Below are positions 27,564-35,410 of a stretch of 64,000 bases of DNA, piece by piece; position 1 is the first letter of the stretch, and the number at the start of each line of letters is the position of its first letter. Made by a program: the position numbers and the translations under genes. The notes under the pieces are model-generated. The model saw nothing but the letters and a program-made list of their open reading frames with translations. It made no database searches and was not told the DNA's origin. Source of the DNA: JAJRPT01 sp964465945 (GTDB lineage: Bacteria > Bacteroidota > Ignavibacteria > Kapaibacteriales > UBA2268); the NCBI GenBank assembly GCA_964465945.1, contig CAYXMM010000004.1, positions 62,001 to 126,000 of the forward strand, given 5' to 3'.

Positions 27564-28814
27564 ATGAAATATTTAGTATTTCTTTTAATATTAACTTTCT
27601 CTGCTAAATCAGAGGAAATAAGAGTTTCTACAGAAGGTGGAACAAAAATGGTATTTTTTAACTTATCAGATAAAAATCAAGTTAGTGCAGATGCAATCAA
27701 TTGGCATCTTTCTTTCAAGTCTGGCTCAATTGCTGGAACTATTAGAGCAAATACAATGGTTAAAGTGTATGAAGGGATTAAATTAAACATCGACAATTTT
27801 AAATCTGCAATTTTAGAAAATTCATTAGCTGATACAAGCGAGTTTAGACTGGTTTATAATAGCGATATTGATTGGAAAATTGGTGCTTTTAATCAAGGTG
27901 GGTTGCCAGAAGAAGATTTTAATTATGGTTGGGGTGAATATGTACAAGGTGACGGAATTTATGGTAGAAAGTTATATGTATTAGAGATTACTATTAATAA
28001 CAAAAAAGAATATTTTCAATTTACTATAAACTCTGTTATTAGTAGTATTTATAGTATATCTTGGTCTAATCTAGATGGAACAAATGATAAAACTTTATCA
28101 ATAAATAAAAAAGAGTTTTCAGATAAACATTCAATATATTTAAATTTAGTTTCAGGTGAGTTATTAAATATTGAACCAACAAAACCTAATTGGAATTTAC
28201 TTTTCGCAGAATACATCACTCCTATTCCAAATGGCGGCACATTTTTATATTATCCAGTTGCTGGTATTTTACAAAATCCAAACACTTGGGTTGCCCAATT
28301 AGAAGGTGATATTGCTTCCGCCCCAACTTCGGCTACTTATAGTACAGATATGAGTTCAATTGGATATGATTGGAAAACTTATACAGATAAATATGTTATA
28401 GAAGATAGAACTTATTTTGCTCAAAACTTCAAATTAGATGAAAACGGCTCTCCAATTGGTGACGGAAATGTTTACAGAATAAGATTTTTAAATTATGAAG
28501 GTGGTAAAAATAAAGCATCTACTTTTGATATTAGTTCATTAACTACAAGTGTTGGTTCAGAAGGCAGTCAATTCGGAGTATATCCCAATATGATTTCAAG
28601 TGGTGAAAGATTTAATATTGTTTCAAGTTCAATTAGTGGAGATTGCAATATTCAAATATTATCAGTAAATGGACAGATAGTTTATGAAAATCAAATGTTT
28701 ATTGGCAATGAGTTAAGCAGTTTTAGTGTAGATAAACAACTATCACCTGGCTTATATTTTGTAAAATTAAATAATAATAAAACTAATTTTCTACAAAAGT
28801 TAATCGTTAAATAA
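27564..28814 (+). CDS. HmuY-like heme-binding protein with T9SS sorting domain
   Basis: This 416-residue secreted protein has a signal peptide (MKYLVFLLILTFSAKS) and two HmuY-like segments. The first reads NAINWHLSFKSGSIAGTIRA near residue 45; the second reads KPNWNLLFAEYITPI near residue 210. The second is followed by YVIEDRTYFAQNFKL and NVYRIRFLNYEGGKN, which match the HmuY fold end. The last ~80 residues are a type IX secretion sorting domain, starting GVYPNMISSGERFNI and ending LSPGLYFVKLNNNKTNF then LQKLIVK. HmuY proteins capture heme at the cell surface and pass it to the HmuR receptor; most are lipoproteins, while this one should be delivered by T9SS. The stop overlaps the next gene's ATG (TAATG). 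Confidence 0.8.
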   Translation: MKYLVFLLILTFSAKSEEIRVSTEGGTKMVFFNLSDKNQVSADAINWHLSFKSGSIAGTIRANTMVKVYEGIKLNIDNFKSAILENSLADTSEFRLVYNSDIDWKIGAFNQGGLPEEDFNYGWGEYVQGDGIYGRKLYVLEITINNKKEYFQFTINSVISSIYSISWSNLDGTNDKTLSINKKEFSDKHSIYLNLVSGELLNIEPTKPNWNLLFAEYITPIPNGGTFLYYPVAGILQNPNTWVAQLEGDIASAPTSATYSTDMSSIGYDWKTYTDKYVIEDRTYFAQNFKLDENGSPIGDGNVYRIRFLNYEGGKNKASTFDISSLTTSVGSEGSQFGVYPNMISSGERFNIVSSSISGDCNIQILSVNGQIVYENQMFIGNELSSFSVDKQLSPGLYFVKLNNNKTNFLQKLIVK

Positions 28815-31042
28815 TGTATTTTTTATTATTTTTATTATCATTTACTGATGCTTATTCAAAAGAAATAAGTATAATAAATTCAGAAACTGGACTACCTATT
28901 AGTTCAGTTTCTGTTTATTTTAATTCAACAAATAACTCAAAACTTAATGAAAAATATATTCTTTCAAATCAAGAAGGAAAAATAATAATTCCAGATGAGT
29001 TTAATTATAATATCACAATGAAACACATCTCATTTGATAATATGACAATTGAATTAAAAAAAGATAATTTTCCATCTATTATAAAGTTAACTCCTAAAAC
29101 GTTTTATATAGAAGAAATTGTTACTACCGGACAAATAAGACCAACAACACAACAGAAATCGACATTTGAAATTAAAGTAATTGATGAGGCAAGTATCGAT
29201 GCACGTGCTACTCCGACTTTACGAGGTGTACTCATCAATGAAACTAATTTAGGCGTTGGAAAAGATGGCGTTTTAGGTTCCAACTTATCAATTAACGGAA
29301 TTGGTGGTGAAAATGTTAAAATTATGGTTGATGGTATTCCTTTGATAGGTAGAGAAAATGGAAGTATAAATTTAGACCAAGTAAATGTAAAAAATGCTGA
29401 AAGAATTGAAATTATTCAAGGTCCAATGTCAGCAATATATGGTTCTGATGCTCTAGGCGGAGTGATTAATATTATAAGTAAGTCTCCAAAAGATAAGTTG
29501 GATATAAGTTTCGATTCTTACAATGAATCAGTTGGGGCATATAATATTAATTTAATTTCAAATTATAAAAACGATAATAATAGTTTCTCGCTAAACTTAA
29601 GTAGAAACTTATTTCAAGGGTTTAGTCCAACTAATACTTTTAGAGCTCAATTATGGGATCCAAGAATACAATACTTTGGTGATTTGAAATATGTAAGGAG
29701 TATTGGGGAATTAAAGTTAAGTTACGCATTTAATTATATGAATGATTTTATACTTAATAGAAGTGAGCCAATTGATGCGCCTTATAATGAATTAGGTTTT
29801 GATGATGAATATAAAACTAATAGATATATGAATTCTTTAAACTTAATAGGTAAAGTTGCAGATAATAGATTTATAAATATTATTGCAAATTATTCTTATT
29901 ATGATAGAAAGACAGATAGATATTTAAAAGATTTGGTAACATTGAAACGAACTTTAACTAAGGATAATCAAGACCAAAAGTTTAGTAATTTTTATAGTTT
30001 TATGTCTCGTGGAACATATAGCCATGACGAGTTTATGGAGAAATATTCATACCAATTAGGGTATGAAGTTAGGTATGACAATGGTGCAGGCGATAAAATA
30101 AATACTACAAATTCAGCAATTACTGATGTGGCAATGTTTTTTACTTCTGAATATAAACCAATAGAAAGTTTAGTTATAAATCCTATGTTTAGAGTGATTT
30201 ATAATAGCAAATATAACGCACCTGTTATTCCTGTATTAAATATTAAATATGATGTTTTTACAAATTCAAGTATTAGAGCATCATTTTCAAAAGGATTCCG
30301 TTCTCCTTCTATTAAAGAATTAAACTTAGAGTTCATCGACCAAAATCATTATATAATTGGAAATAAGGATTTAAACGCAGAAAATTCTTATACATTAAAT
30401 TTTAGTTTAGATTATAATTTTACATCATTAAAACACGTTGTTAAAGCAACTGCAAAATATTTTTTTAATGATATTTCTAATCAAATTTCATTAGTTAATA
30501 TTGGATTTGATAAGCTTTTACAGCAACAAGTTTATTCTTATGCAAATATTAATAGATTTAAGTCAGAGGGCTTTCAACTTAATTTGTCATACTTTAGAAA
30601 TAAAATTTCAAATAATTTATCATTAGCGTATATAGGTAATTGGACTTCTTTATTAGATGAATATAATTTTACTCCTGAGTTTTCTTATAATGTAGATTAT
30701 TTGATTGAAGATATTGACTTAAGAATTGCTCTTTTTTATAAATATACTGGTAAAGTTGTAAGATTTGGTTATATAGGAGAAAATATTGATAAGAATGGGG
30801 TTAAACCAGAAGATTTAACTAAATTAGTTGTTGACTCCTATCAAAATTTAGATTTAAACCTTAGTAAGTATTTGTTTGACAAAAAACTAAAAATTTCTTT
30901 TGGAATTAAAAATCTTTTTGATGTAACAAACGTCCTCTCAACAGGTACTGTTGGAGGTTCAATTCATGACTCAAACTCTGGTTCTTTACCTATGAATTGG
31001 GGTCGAACTTTTTTTGTTGATTTAAATTACCACTATAATTAA
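28814..31042 (+). CDS. TonB-dependent receptor, HmuR-like heme receptor
   Basis: This 742-residue outer-membrane receptor has a short signal (MYFLLFLLSFTDAYS) and an N-terminal carboxypeptidase-regulatory-like domain (SIINSETGLPISSVSVYFN). The plug carries ATPTLRGVLINETNLGVG, IMVDGIPLIGRENG and AERIEIIQGPMSAIYGSDAL. A TonB-receptor barrel follows, with FSKGFRSPSIKELNLEF, which carries the FRxP-type motif of heme/hemoglobin receptors, and a terminal aromatic strand (FFVDLNYHYN). Its position directly after a HmuY-like protein is the main reason to call it a heme receptor. Start overlaps the HmuY-like stop by one base. No TonB or hemin ABC transporter is in the window. Confidence 0.88.
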   Translation: MYFLLFLLSFTDAYSKEISIINSETGLPISSVSVYFNSTNNSKLNEKYILSNQEGKIIIPDEFNYNITMKHISFDNMTIELKKDNFPSIIKLTPKTFYIEEIVTTGQIRPTTQQKSTFEIKVIDEASIDARATPTLRGVLINETNLGVGKDGVLGSNLSINGIGGENVKIMVDGIPLIGRENGSINLDQVNVKNAERIEIIQGPMSAIYGSDALGGVINIISKSPKDKLDISFDSYNESVGAYNINLISNYKNDNNSFSLNLSRNLFQGFSPTNTFRAQLWDPRIQYFGDLKYVRSIGELKLSYAFNYMNDFILNRSEPIDAPYNELGFDDEYKTNRYMNSLNLIGKVADNRFINIIANYSYYDRKTDRYLKDLVTLKRTLTKDNQDQKFSNFYSFMSRGTYSHDEFMEKYSYQLGYEVRYDNGAGDKINTTNSAITDVAMFFTSEYKPIESLVINPMFRVIYNSKYNAPVIPVLNIKYDVFTNSSIRASFSKGFRSPSIKELNLEFIDQNHYIIGNKDLNAENSYTLNFSLDYNFTSLKHVVKATAKYFFNDISNQISLVNIGFDKLLQQQVYSYANINRFKSEGFQLNLSYFRNKISNNLSLAYIGNWTSLLDEYNFTPEFSYNVDYLIEDIDLRIALFYKYTGKVVRFGYIGENIDKNGVKPEDLTKLVVDSYQNLDLNLSKYLFDKKLKISFGIKNLFDVTNVLSTGTVGGSIHDSNSGSLPMNWGRTFFVDLNYHYN

Positions 31043-31056
31043 ATTATAATTTAATT
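31037..31056. repeat. 20-base perfect AT palindrome spanning two convergent stop codons
   Basis: AATTAAATTA is followed directly by its reverse complement TAATTTAATT. The stop of the HmuR-like gene (31040-31042) and the stop of the minus-strand 51-aa frame (31044-31046) both lie inside it. Being AT-only it may be chance. Confidence 0.4.
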
Positions 31057-31199
31057 GAATCTTTAATTCGTTTGAATATTAAATCGATATCATTGTAAAT
31101 TTTCAGATTAAGTACTTCTTCAATTTGACCTTTTGGCTCATCATAACAATTATCTTTCTTATTGTTTTTGATTTGTAATTTTATTTCTATTGATTCCAT
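31044..31199 (-). CDS. Small hypothetical protein (51 aa)
   Basis: A short open frame on the minus strand begins MESIEIKLQIKNNKKDN and ends IFKRIKDSIKL. It has an AGGAAG purine stretch 8-13 bases ahead of the ATG. I recognise no family; it is charged and Lys-rich, with one Cys and no membrane segment. It lies 73 bases downstream of another small ORF on the same strand and its stop sits inside a 20-base AT palindrome shared with the receptor stop. A hairpin plus T-run on the opposite strand just upstream (31232-31274) may terminate heme-operon transcripts that run through this frame. Coding status is uncertain. Confidence 0.35.
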   Translation of the reverse strand: MESIEIKLQIKNNKKDNCYDEPKGQIEEVLNLKIYNDIDLIFKRIKDSIKL

Positions 31200-31231
31200 T
31201 CTATTTTCTTCCTATTTATTTTATTAAAGAT

Positions 31232-31274
31232 AAGGAATATGAGATTAGCTCTCATATTTCTTAAAATTTTTTTT
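31232..31274 (+). terminator. Hairpin plus T8, possible terminator of the heme operon
   Basis: Left arm 31232-31244 (AAGGAATATGAGA) and right arm 31250-31262 (TCTCATATTTCTT) pair over 13 positions with one G-T wobble and a 5-base loop. The plus strand then runs into eight T residues at 31267-31274. Reading plus, it has intrinsic-terminator form. It lies 190 bases after the HmuR-like stop, so a terminated message would include the antisense of the 51-aa ORF. Confidence 0.5.
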
Positions 31275-31536
31275 AACTCGCTCTTCTTTCGCTTATTTGT
31301 TTTCTGAAAACTTTTAGTTGAGTTAATACTTCTAAGGCGATTTCACTTTCTTCTACTATTCTGTCCTCAAATCGTTTTTTAAGTTTGTCATTGTTGCGAA
31401 TAGTTGAGAGAGCGGTTTTTAATTTGATAATTGATGCTTTTGATCTGTTAAGCCGGTTTTCTAATGCTTCAATTTTCAGAGTATCGAGTTCTTCTCTTTT
31501 ACTTCCGACTGCTCTATTATTTAGATATTCTAACAT
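31273..31536 (-). CDS. Small coiled-coil hypothetical protein (87 aa)
   Basis: This 87-residue, strongly charged, helix-favouring protein has regular hydrophobic spacing suggesting a coiled coil (LDTLKIEALENRLNRSKASI, then VEESEIALEVLTQLKVF). It has no signal peptide or membrane segment and no recognised family. The ATG at 31536 has a full GGAGG Shine-Dalgarno 4 bases upstream, the strongest in the window, which supports it as a real gene. It stands beside the only long non-coding region, far from its neighbours in style, and could belong to a recently acquired segment. Confidence 0.6.
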   Translation of the reverse strand: MLEYLNNRAVGSKREELDTLKIEALENRLNRSKASIIKLKTALSTIRNNDKLKKRFEDRIVEESEIALEVLTQLKVFRKQISERRAS

Positions 31537-31740
31537 AATTCCTCCATGAATTTTTGTAATGTTTTATCAATCTAAACTAATTGTCGGCTGTTATGCAGGA
31601 AAGTTTATAGGTGATTTTACTGAATTTTGAGTTATTTTGTAATGTAAATTCAAGTTTGTTAAATTTAGATATTAATACTACTTTTATTGAAATCTTTTAT
31701 TATTATCCCATTCAAATCTACTTTTTCAAAATTTGTAGTT

Positions 31741-31764
31741 TATATATATATATATATATATATA
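31741..31764. repeat. (TA)12 dinucleotide repeat
   Basis: Twelve uninterrupted TA units lie within the 641-base non-coding stretch 31537-32177. The repeat ends 8 bases before the paired hairpin element. Such tracts can vary in length by slippage. No gene overlaps it; the tyrosine/isoleucine-rich open frames read through it are artefacts. Confidence 0.9.
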
Positions 31765-31772
31765 ATGAACTT

Positions 31773-31908
31773 GTCGTAATGTTGAGCGCAGCGAAACATC
31801 CAGTAAAATGTGTATCTTATGTTTACATAAGATACAATTTAAAAAAACGATAAAATCTTCGATTTTAAATAAAAAATCTGGATTCTTCGCTTCGCTCAGA
31901 ATGACGAA
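31773..31908. repeat. Inverted pair of REP-like hairpins with central stem-loop (BIME-like)
   Basis: Copy A on plus (about 31773-31803) has stem arms ATGTT and AACAT around GAGCGCAGCGA, followed by CCAG. Copy B on minus (about 31908-31878) has arms ATTCT and AGAAT around GAGCGAAGCGA, also followed by CCAG. The arms differ but pairing is kept, and the core contains GCGNAGC in both. Between them, 31811-31836 is a perfect 11-base-pair hairpin with loop TTTA. The arrangement of two facing hairpins is like bacterial interspersed mosaic elements made of REP pairs. No REP-associated transposase is in the window. The rest of the gap 31537-32177 shows nothing coding that I can support. Confidence 0.7.
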
Positions 31909-32177
31909 GCTACTATTTTGAACGTAACGACATATCTTGTTAATTAAATCCTTCCATACAATACTTTTTGAAAATTTGTACTTTTCATATATACATAGAC
32001 ACATTTAATGCTAAAACATAACGGGAAAAATGTGAAATAATTTAATTTAGTTTTTAACATTTTTTTAATTTATTTATATATATAGACTTATATTTTGATT
32101 TTTAAAAATTAATTTTTAGATTATGAATTTATTTTAATTGTTATATTAATCTAATTTATCGAAGTGGTGGTAATTTT

Positions 32178-32831
32178 CTATATGACTATTCTTTTTCTAA
32201 TATATTTGTAATTTCCAATTCTAACTTCTCCAATGTAATCTCCTTTTGGAACTGGTTTACCTTCATCATCACGTCCATTCCATGTTCTTGAATAATTACC
32301 TTGCGTAAGTTCGCCTTTGAAAATCGTTGCAATTACTTTTGCATTCATTGAGTAAATAACAATTTCTACGTCAGAACCTACATTTAGAGTATAGGTAATT
32401 GTTGGGCTGAAATCTTCAACTAATCCAAAAAATTTACCTATATCTTCTAAATTCATTTTAAATGCGTTTCTTGGAATTGTTTGAACAAAAGGAACATATT
32501 GGGCATCTTGAATCATCTGTTGTCTTTGAACTAATTCAATAGGATTAGCTTCAAACATTTCATTTGGAATACTTTCTAAGTTTCTTTTGGCTATCATCCA
32601 AGGTGAATCTCGCATTAGTCGATTTACTTCTATTTGGAAATTGATTTGTTCTAATGATTGTTTAAGTATTAACTCTTTTGGTAATTTACTTCTCATTGCC
32701 CTTTTAAAGGCACTGTCTTGTTCAGCGGTATATTTCGTTTCATTTGTATTGCTATGGGGTAATTCATTCTCATTGTTTTGTTGAGAATAAATTAATAATG
32801 TAGTAGTAAATATTAGTAAAATAATTTTCAT
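32178..32831 (-). CDS. Secreted protein with FlgD-like Ig domain
   Basis: This 217-residue protein has a signal peptide (MKIILLIFTTTLLIYS), a polar helical middle and a C-terminal FlgD Ig-like domain at about residues 148-217: VEIVIYSMNAKVIATIF, then GNYSRTWNGRDDEGKPVPKG and DYIGEVRIG. This domain is common at the ends of secreted proteins in Ignavibacteria/Kapabacteria-like genomes, where it may aid sorting or surface display. It is the last gene of a five-gene minus-strand operon; its ATG overlaps the glycosyltransferase stop by one base. Function unknown. Confidence 0.75.
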   Translation of the reverse strand: MKIILLIFTTTLLIYSQQNNENELPHSNTNETKYTAEQDSAFKRAMRSKLPKELILKQSLEQINFQIEVNRLMRDSPWMIAKRNLESIPNEMFEANPIELVQRQQMIQDAQYVPFVQTIPRNAFKMNLEDIGKFFGLVEDFSPTITYTLNVGSDVEIVIYSMNAKVIATIFKGELTQGNYSRTWNGRDDEGKPVPKGDYIGEVRIGNYKYIRKRIVI

Positions 32832-33763
32832 TAAGTAAATTGTTTTAATACATTTAAAGCATTTGTTATTAAGTTTTTATCAATCAAATTTGAATTGTCA
32901 AAATCAAGTTCATTATATAGATACTGAGCGTCTTTATACTCTTTATTAGACAATAAACTTGCTGCTAATACAAACTTTCTGAGACCCTCTAAATTTACAT
33001 CAGTTGATGAAAATTCTAATATCTTTTTAACGTCCGAAAAGTGATTTTGTTTTAAATAAATCTGTCCTATTCGTATTTTTACGTGGTCATTTTGGTATTC
33101 AGATAGAAATTCAGAGTCTATTAATTCGATGTAAAAATTAATTGCTTTTTCAATTTCATTTAATGAAAATAGTGTATCTGCATAGTTAAGTTTATTGTAA
33201 TCATCATTCAAATCGACATTTTCTAATAGAATTTTGTTTCTAATTTTCTTTTCTTCTGAAGTATTTATGTAACCATAATGAGTAATTTCAATATCGCTTT
33301 CAATTATTTCATAACCACATTTTAAGATGCTTTCGCTGATTTGTTCATGGATTATTCCTTCAAATCTAAATTCTGGTTTGTTTCTAAAAATTCTGGTGTA
33401 TTGATGAGTGGAAAATTTGTCTAATTTATTGTCAATGTAATTCTTTATGTTTATTTTTATTCCACCAATTTTTTCATTTAAATCGTTATATTTTAAATTA
33501 GTTAATTCAATAGTTTCATCAGCATCAATAATTAATACCCAATTGGTATTAGCATATTTTAAGCAATGATTTCTTGCTTCAGCGAAGTTATTATTCCATT
33601 TGTGGTAATATATTTTAACGTTAAATTGTTTAGCTATATTAATTGTTTTATCAACAGAACCAGTGTCTACTATGACTATTTCATCGACAATATTTGATAA
33701 ATTTCGAAGACATTGTCCAATATATTTTTCTTCATTTTTAACTATTAAGCAAGCAGTAATCAT
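32831..33763 (-). CDS. Family 2 glycosyltransferase
   Basis: This 310-residue protein has an N-terminal GT-A fold of the SunS/WaaE-like GT2 group: ITACLIVKNEEKYIGQCLRN, VIVDTGSVDKT and the metal-binding motif WVLIIDADETIEL (DAD). RNKPEFRFEGIIHEQI fits the acceptor region. The C-terminal ~110 residues look like helical TPR-type repeats (KLNYADTLFSLNEIEKAINF). It would transfer a sugar from a nucleotide donor, probably in envelope polysaccharide or lipooligosaccharide synthesis. It lies 3 bases downstream of the small membrane-protein gene. Confidence 0.88.
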   Translation of the reverse strand: MITACLIVKNEEKYIGQCLRNLSNIVDEIVIVDTGSVDKTINIAKQFNVKIYYHKWNNNFAEARNHCLKYANTNWVLIIDADETIELTNLKYNDLNEKIGGIKINIKNYIDNKLDKFSTHQYTRIFRNKPEFRFEGIIHEQISESILKCGYEIIESDIEITHYGYINTSEEKKIRNKILLENVDLNDDYNKLNYADTLFSLNEIEKAINFYIELIDSEFLSEYQNDHVKIRIGQIYLKQNHFSDVKKILEFSSTDVNLEGLRKFVLAASLLSNKEYKDAQYLYNELDFDNSNLIDKNLITNALNVLKQFT

Positions 33764-33766
33764 TGT

Positions 33767-34300
33767 TTATGACCTTATTGTAAATAGTAATAATAAGGTT
33801 ATAATTCCGCTTCCAATTAATACAATTGGTTCAAGTATGTAATCTACAAAATTTTTATTTGGGTCAGGGGGAATTGCTTTTAATTCTGAGTAGTTGGAAT
33901 CTTCGATTAATAATAAGTCAGTTCGTAAAATTGTATCGAAATAAATGTTTGAAAAATATTTATTTTCAAAGAATGACTTTACGTTAATTGTTCTTTTAAT
34001 TTTATCACTTACTTCCGTTGAATTGTATTTAACTCCATAATTTAAAAGTTCAAGATTTAAAGAATCTCCGCCTTGAATATTCATTAAGTTAAGCGAATCA
34101 AAAGTTCTTATTAAGTTTGATTTCAAAATTATTGGGTTGTAAGGACTTTTTATTGATAGTTCAAATTCAGTTTTACTATTTTTTAAAAGGAATTTTGAAA
34201 TTTCTATGCTTTGAGATTTGCATAATGAATCAAGAATTTTGTAATTACTTGATGGTTCAGATATTGAAAAATTTATCAAATATATGAAGAAATAAATCAT
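33767..34300 (-). CDS. Hypothetical exported protein with C-terminal membrane anchor
   Basis: This 177-residue protein has an N-terminal hydrophobic segment (MIYFFIYLINFSIS) that may be a signal peptide. A polar body of about 130 residues with no recognised domain follows, then a C-terminal transmembrane helix (PIVLIGSGIITLLLLFTI) ending with a single Arg-Ser. It therefore probably sits in the periplasm anchored by its tail. It overlaps the upstream PH-like gene by 4 bases (ATGA) and precedes a glycosyltransferase, so a role in surface-sugar assembly is possible but unsupported. Confidence 0.6.
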   Translation of the reverse strand: MIYFFIYLINFSISEPSSNYKILDSLCKSQSIEISKFLLKNSKTEFELSIKSPYNPIILKSNLIRTFDSLNLMNIQGGDSLNLELLNYGVKYNSTEVSDKIKRTINVKSFFENKYFSNIYFDTILRTDLLLIEDSNYSELKAIPPDPNKNFVDYILEPIVLIGSGIITLLLLFTIRS

Positions 34301-34749
34301 TGTTTAAATTTTATTAATGTTTCATATAAGTCAAATTCTTCTAAATATCTTGAAGGTTTTACAGTAATTAACCTTTTTCTTGTTTTAGTTTTAATTTTAA
34401 TCACTCTCATTTTTTCTTTAAATTGAAAAAGTCTTTCTCTTCCAAACCTAACAAATTCAATATCATCAATTAAAATTTTAAATTCTCCGAATCTATTTTT
34501 AAAAATAATATGTTTATCATCTATTATTATTGTTTTATTTTTGAAGACATTATATAAAAAAGATAATCCGGAAATTGTAATTAAAAATATTAAAAATAAA
34601 ACTACTTCATCTTCAATAAAATCTTTAATTAGGTCATTCCCAATTGTCAATCTCATACCTGTCCATAAAACAAGTATAACAAGACATACAGTCATAAATT
34701 TCCAGTAAAATTCTAAATATGGTTTGTATATTTTAATTTCGTTATTCAC
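34297..34749 (-). CDS. Two-helix membrane protein with PH-like domain
   Basis: This 150-residue protein has two transmembrane helices (FMTVCLVILVLWTGMRL and VVLFLIFLITISGLSFLY). A small beta-rich cytoplasmic domain follows (TIIIDDKHIIFKNRFGEFKI then LIDDIEFVRFGRERLFQF), with the layout of bacterial PH-like (YcxB/YdbS) domains. The start is a GTG at 34749 inside the end of the acyltransferase gene (8-base overlap, GTGAATAA), so translation is coupled. Function unknown. Confidence 0.6.
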   Translation of the reverse strand: MNNEIKIYKPYLEFYWKFMTVCLVILVLWTGMRLTIGNDLIKDFIEDEVVLFLIFLITISGLSFLYNVFKNKTIIIDDKHIIFKNRFGEFKILIDDIEFVRFGRERLFQFKEKMRVIKIKTKTRKRLITVKPSRYLEEFDLYETLIKFKQ

Positions 34750-35323
34750 TTAATTCAACTACTTTATTGTTTAAAAATTTATAAGTTTTATTTGATTTTT
34801 CACATTTGAATTCACTATTTTCATCAAAGTTCATTCTAACACCGGCTTCGCTAACCCAACCTACAATTCTCGCAGGCACACCGACCATCATAGCATAATC
34901 AGGAACATTTTTTGTAATAACAGAACCAGCTGCAATAAAGCAATGTTTACCAAGATTATTACCGCAAACTATTGTAGCGTTTGCACCTATTGATGCACCT
35001 TCTTTGACAAGTGTTTTTGAATAAAATTCTGTCCCTCTTTGTGGGTATTTGCATCTTGGATTTAATACATTTGTAAATACCATCGATGGTCCGCAAAATA
35101 CATAATCCTCTAATTCAACACCTTCATAAATTGAGACATTATTTTGAATTTTGCAATTATTTCCAATTTTAACGTTGTTACCAACATTTACATTTTGTCC
35201 GAAACTGCAATCTTCACCAATTTCTGTACCTTTTTGTATATGTGAGAAATGCCATATTTTTGTATTCTTGCCTATTTTACAACCTTCATCAACGTAAGAT
35301 GACTCGTGAACAAAATATTCCAT
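34742..35323 (-). CDS. Left-handed beta-helix acyltransferase (WbpD/WlbB-like)
   Basis: This 193-residue protein is built almost entirely of hexapeptide repeats (VDEGCKIGKNTKIWHFSHIQ through NVGNNVKIGNNCKIQNNVSI). It has the class features FCGPSMVFTNVLNPR, GANATIVCGNNLG and IAAGSVITKNVPDYAMMVG. The strongest resemblance is to UDP-2-acetamido-3-amino-2,3-dideoxyglucuronate N-acetyltransferase (WbpD/WlbB), which makes di-N-acetylated uronates for O-antigen. Consistent with that, the window also has a WbpA/WecC-type dehydrogenase, though far away at 7.1-8.4 kb. It is the first gene of the operon, with a TAATTTTG box at 35362-35355. Confidence 0.85.
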   Translation of the reverse strand: MEYFVHESSYVDEGCKIGKNTKIWHFSHIQKGTEIGEDCSFGQNVNVGNNVKIGNNCKIQNNVSIYEGVELEDYVFCGPSMVFTNVLNPRCKYPQRGTEFYSKTLVKEGASIGANATIVCGNNLGKHCFIAAGSVITKNVPDYAMMVGVPARIVGWVSEAGVRMNFDENSEFKCEKSNKTYKFLNNKVVELSE

Positions 35324-35410
35324 ATTACTTTAATATTACTGATTAATTCAATTACAAAATTAATAAATAATAGTTAAATTGCATTTTAAAATTAACTAAA
35401 ATGGAAAATT

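Noticed and set aside
31611..32004. Overlapping open frames of 80 and 92 codons on opposite strands in the non-coding gap
   Set aside because: They read through the (TA)12 tract and the hairpin pair, giving Tyr/Ile runs; no ribosome site, no family, and each is explained by the repeats.
7127..35323. A single diacetamido-uronate biosynthesis cluster from the dehydrogenase and the WbpD-like acyltransferase
   Set aside because: The two genes are 26 kb apart on opposite strands with unrelated genes between; aminotransferase and other steps are absent here.
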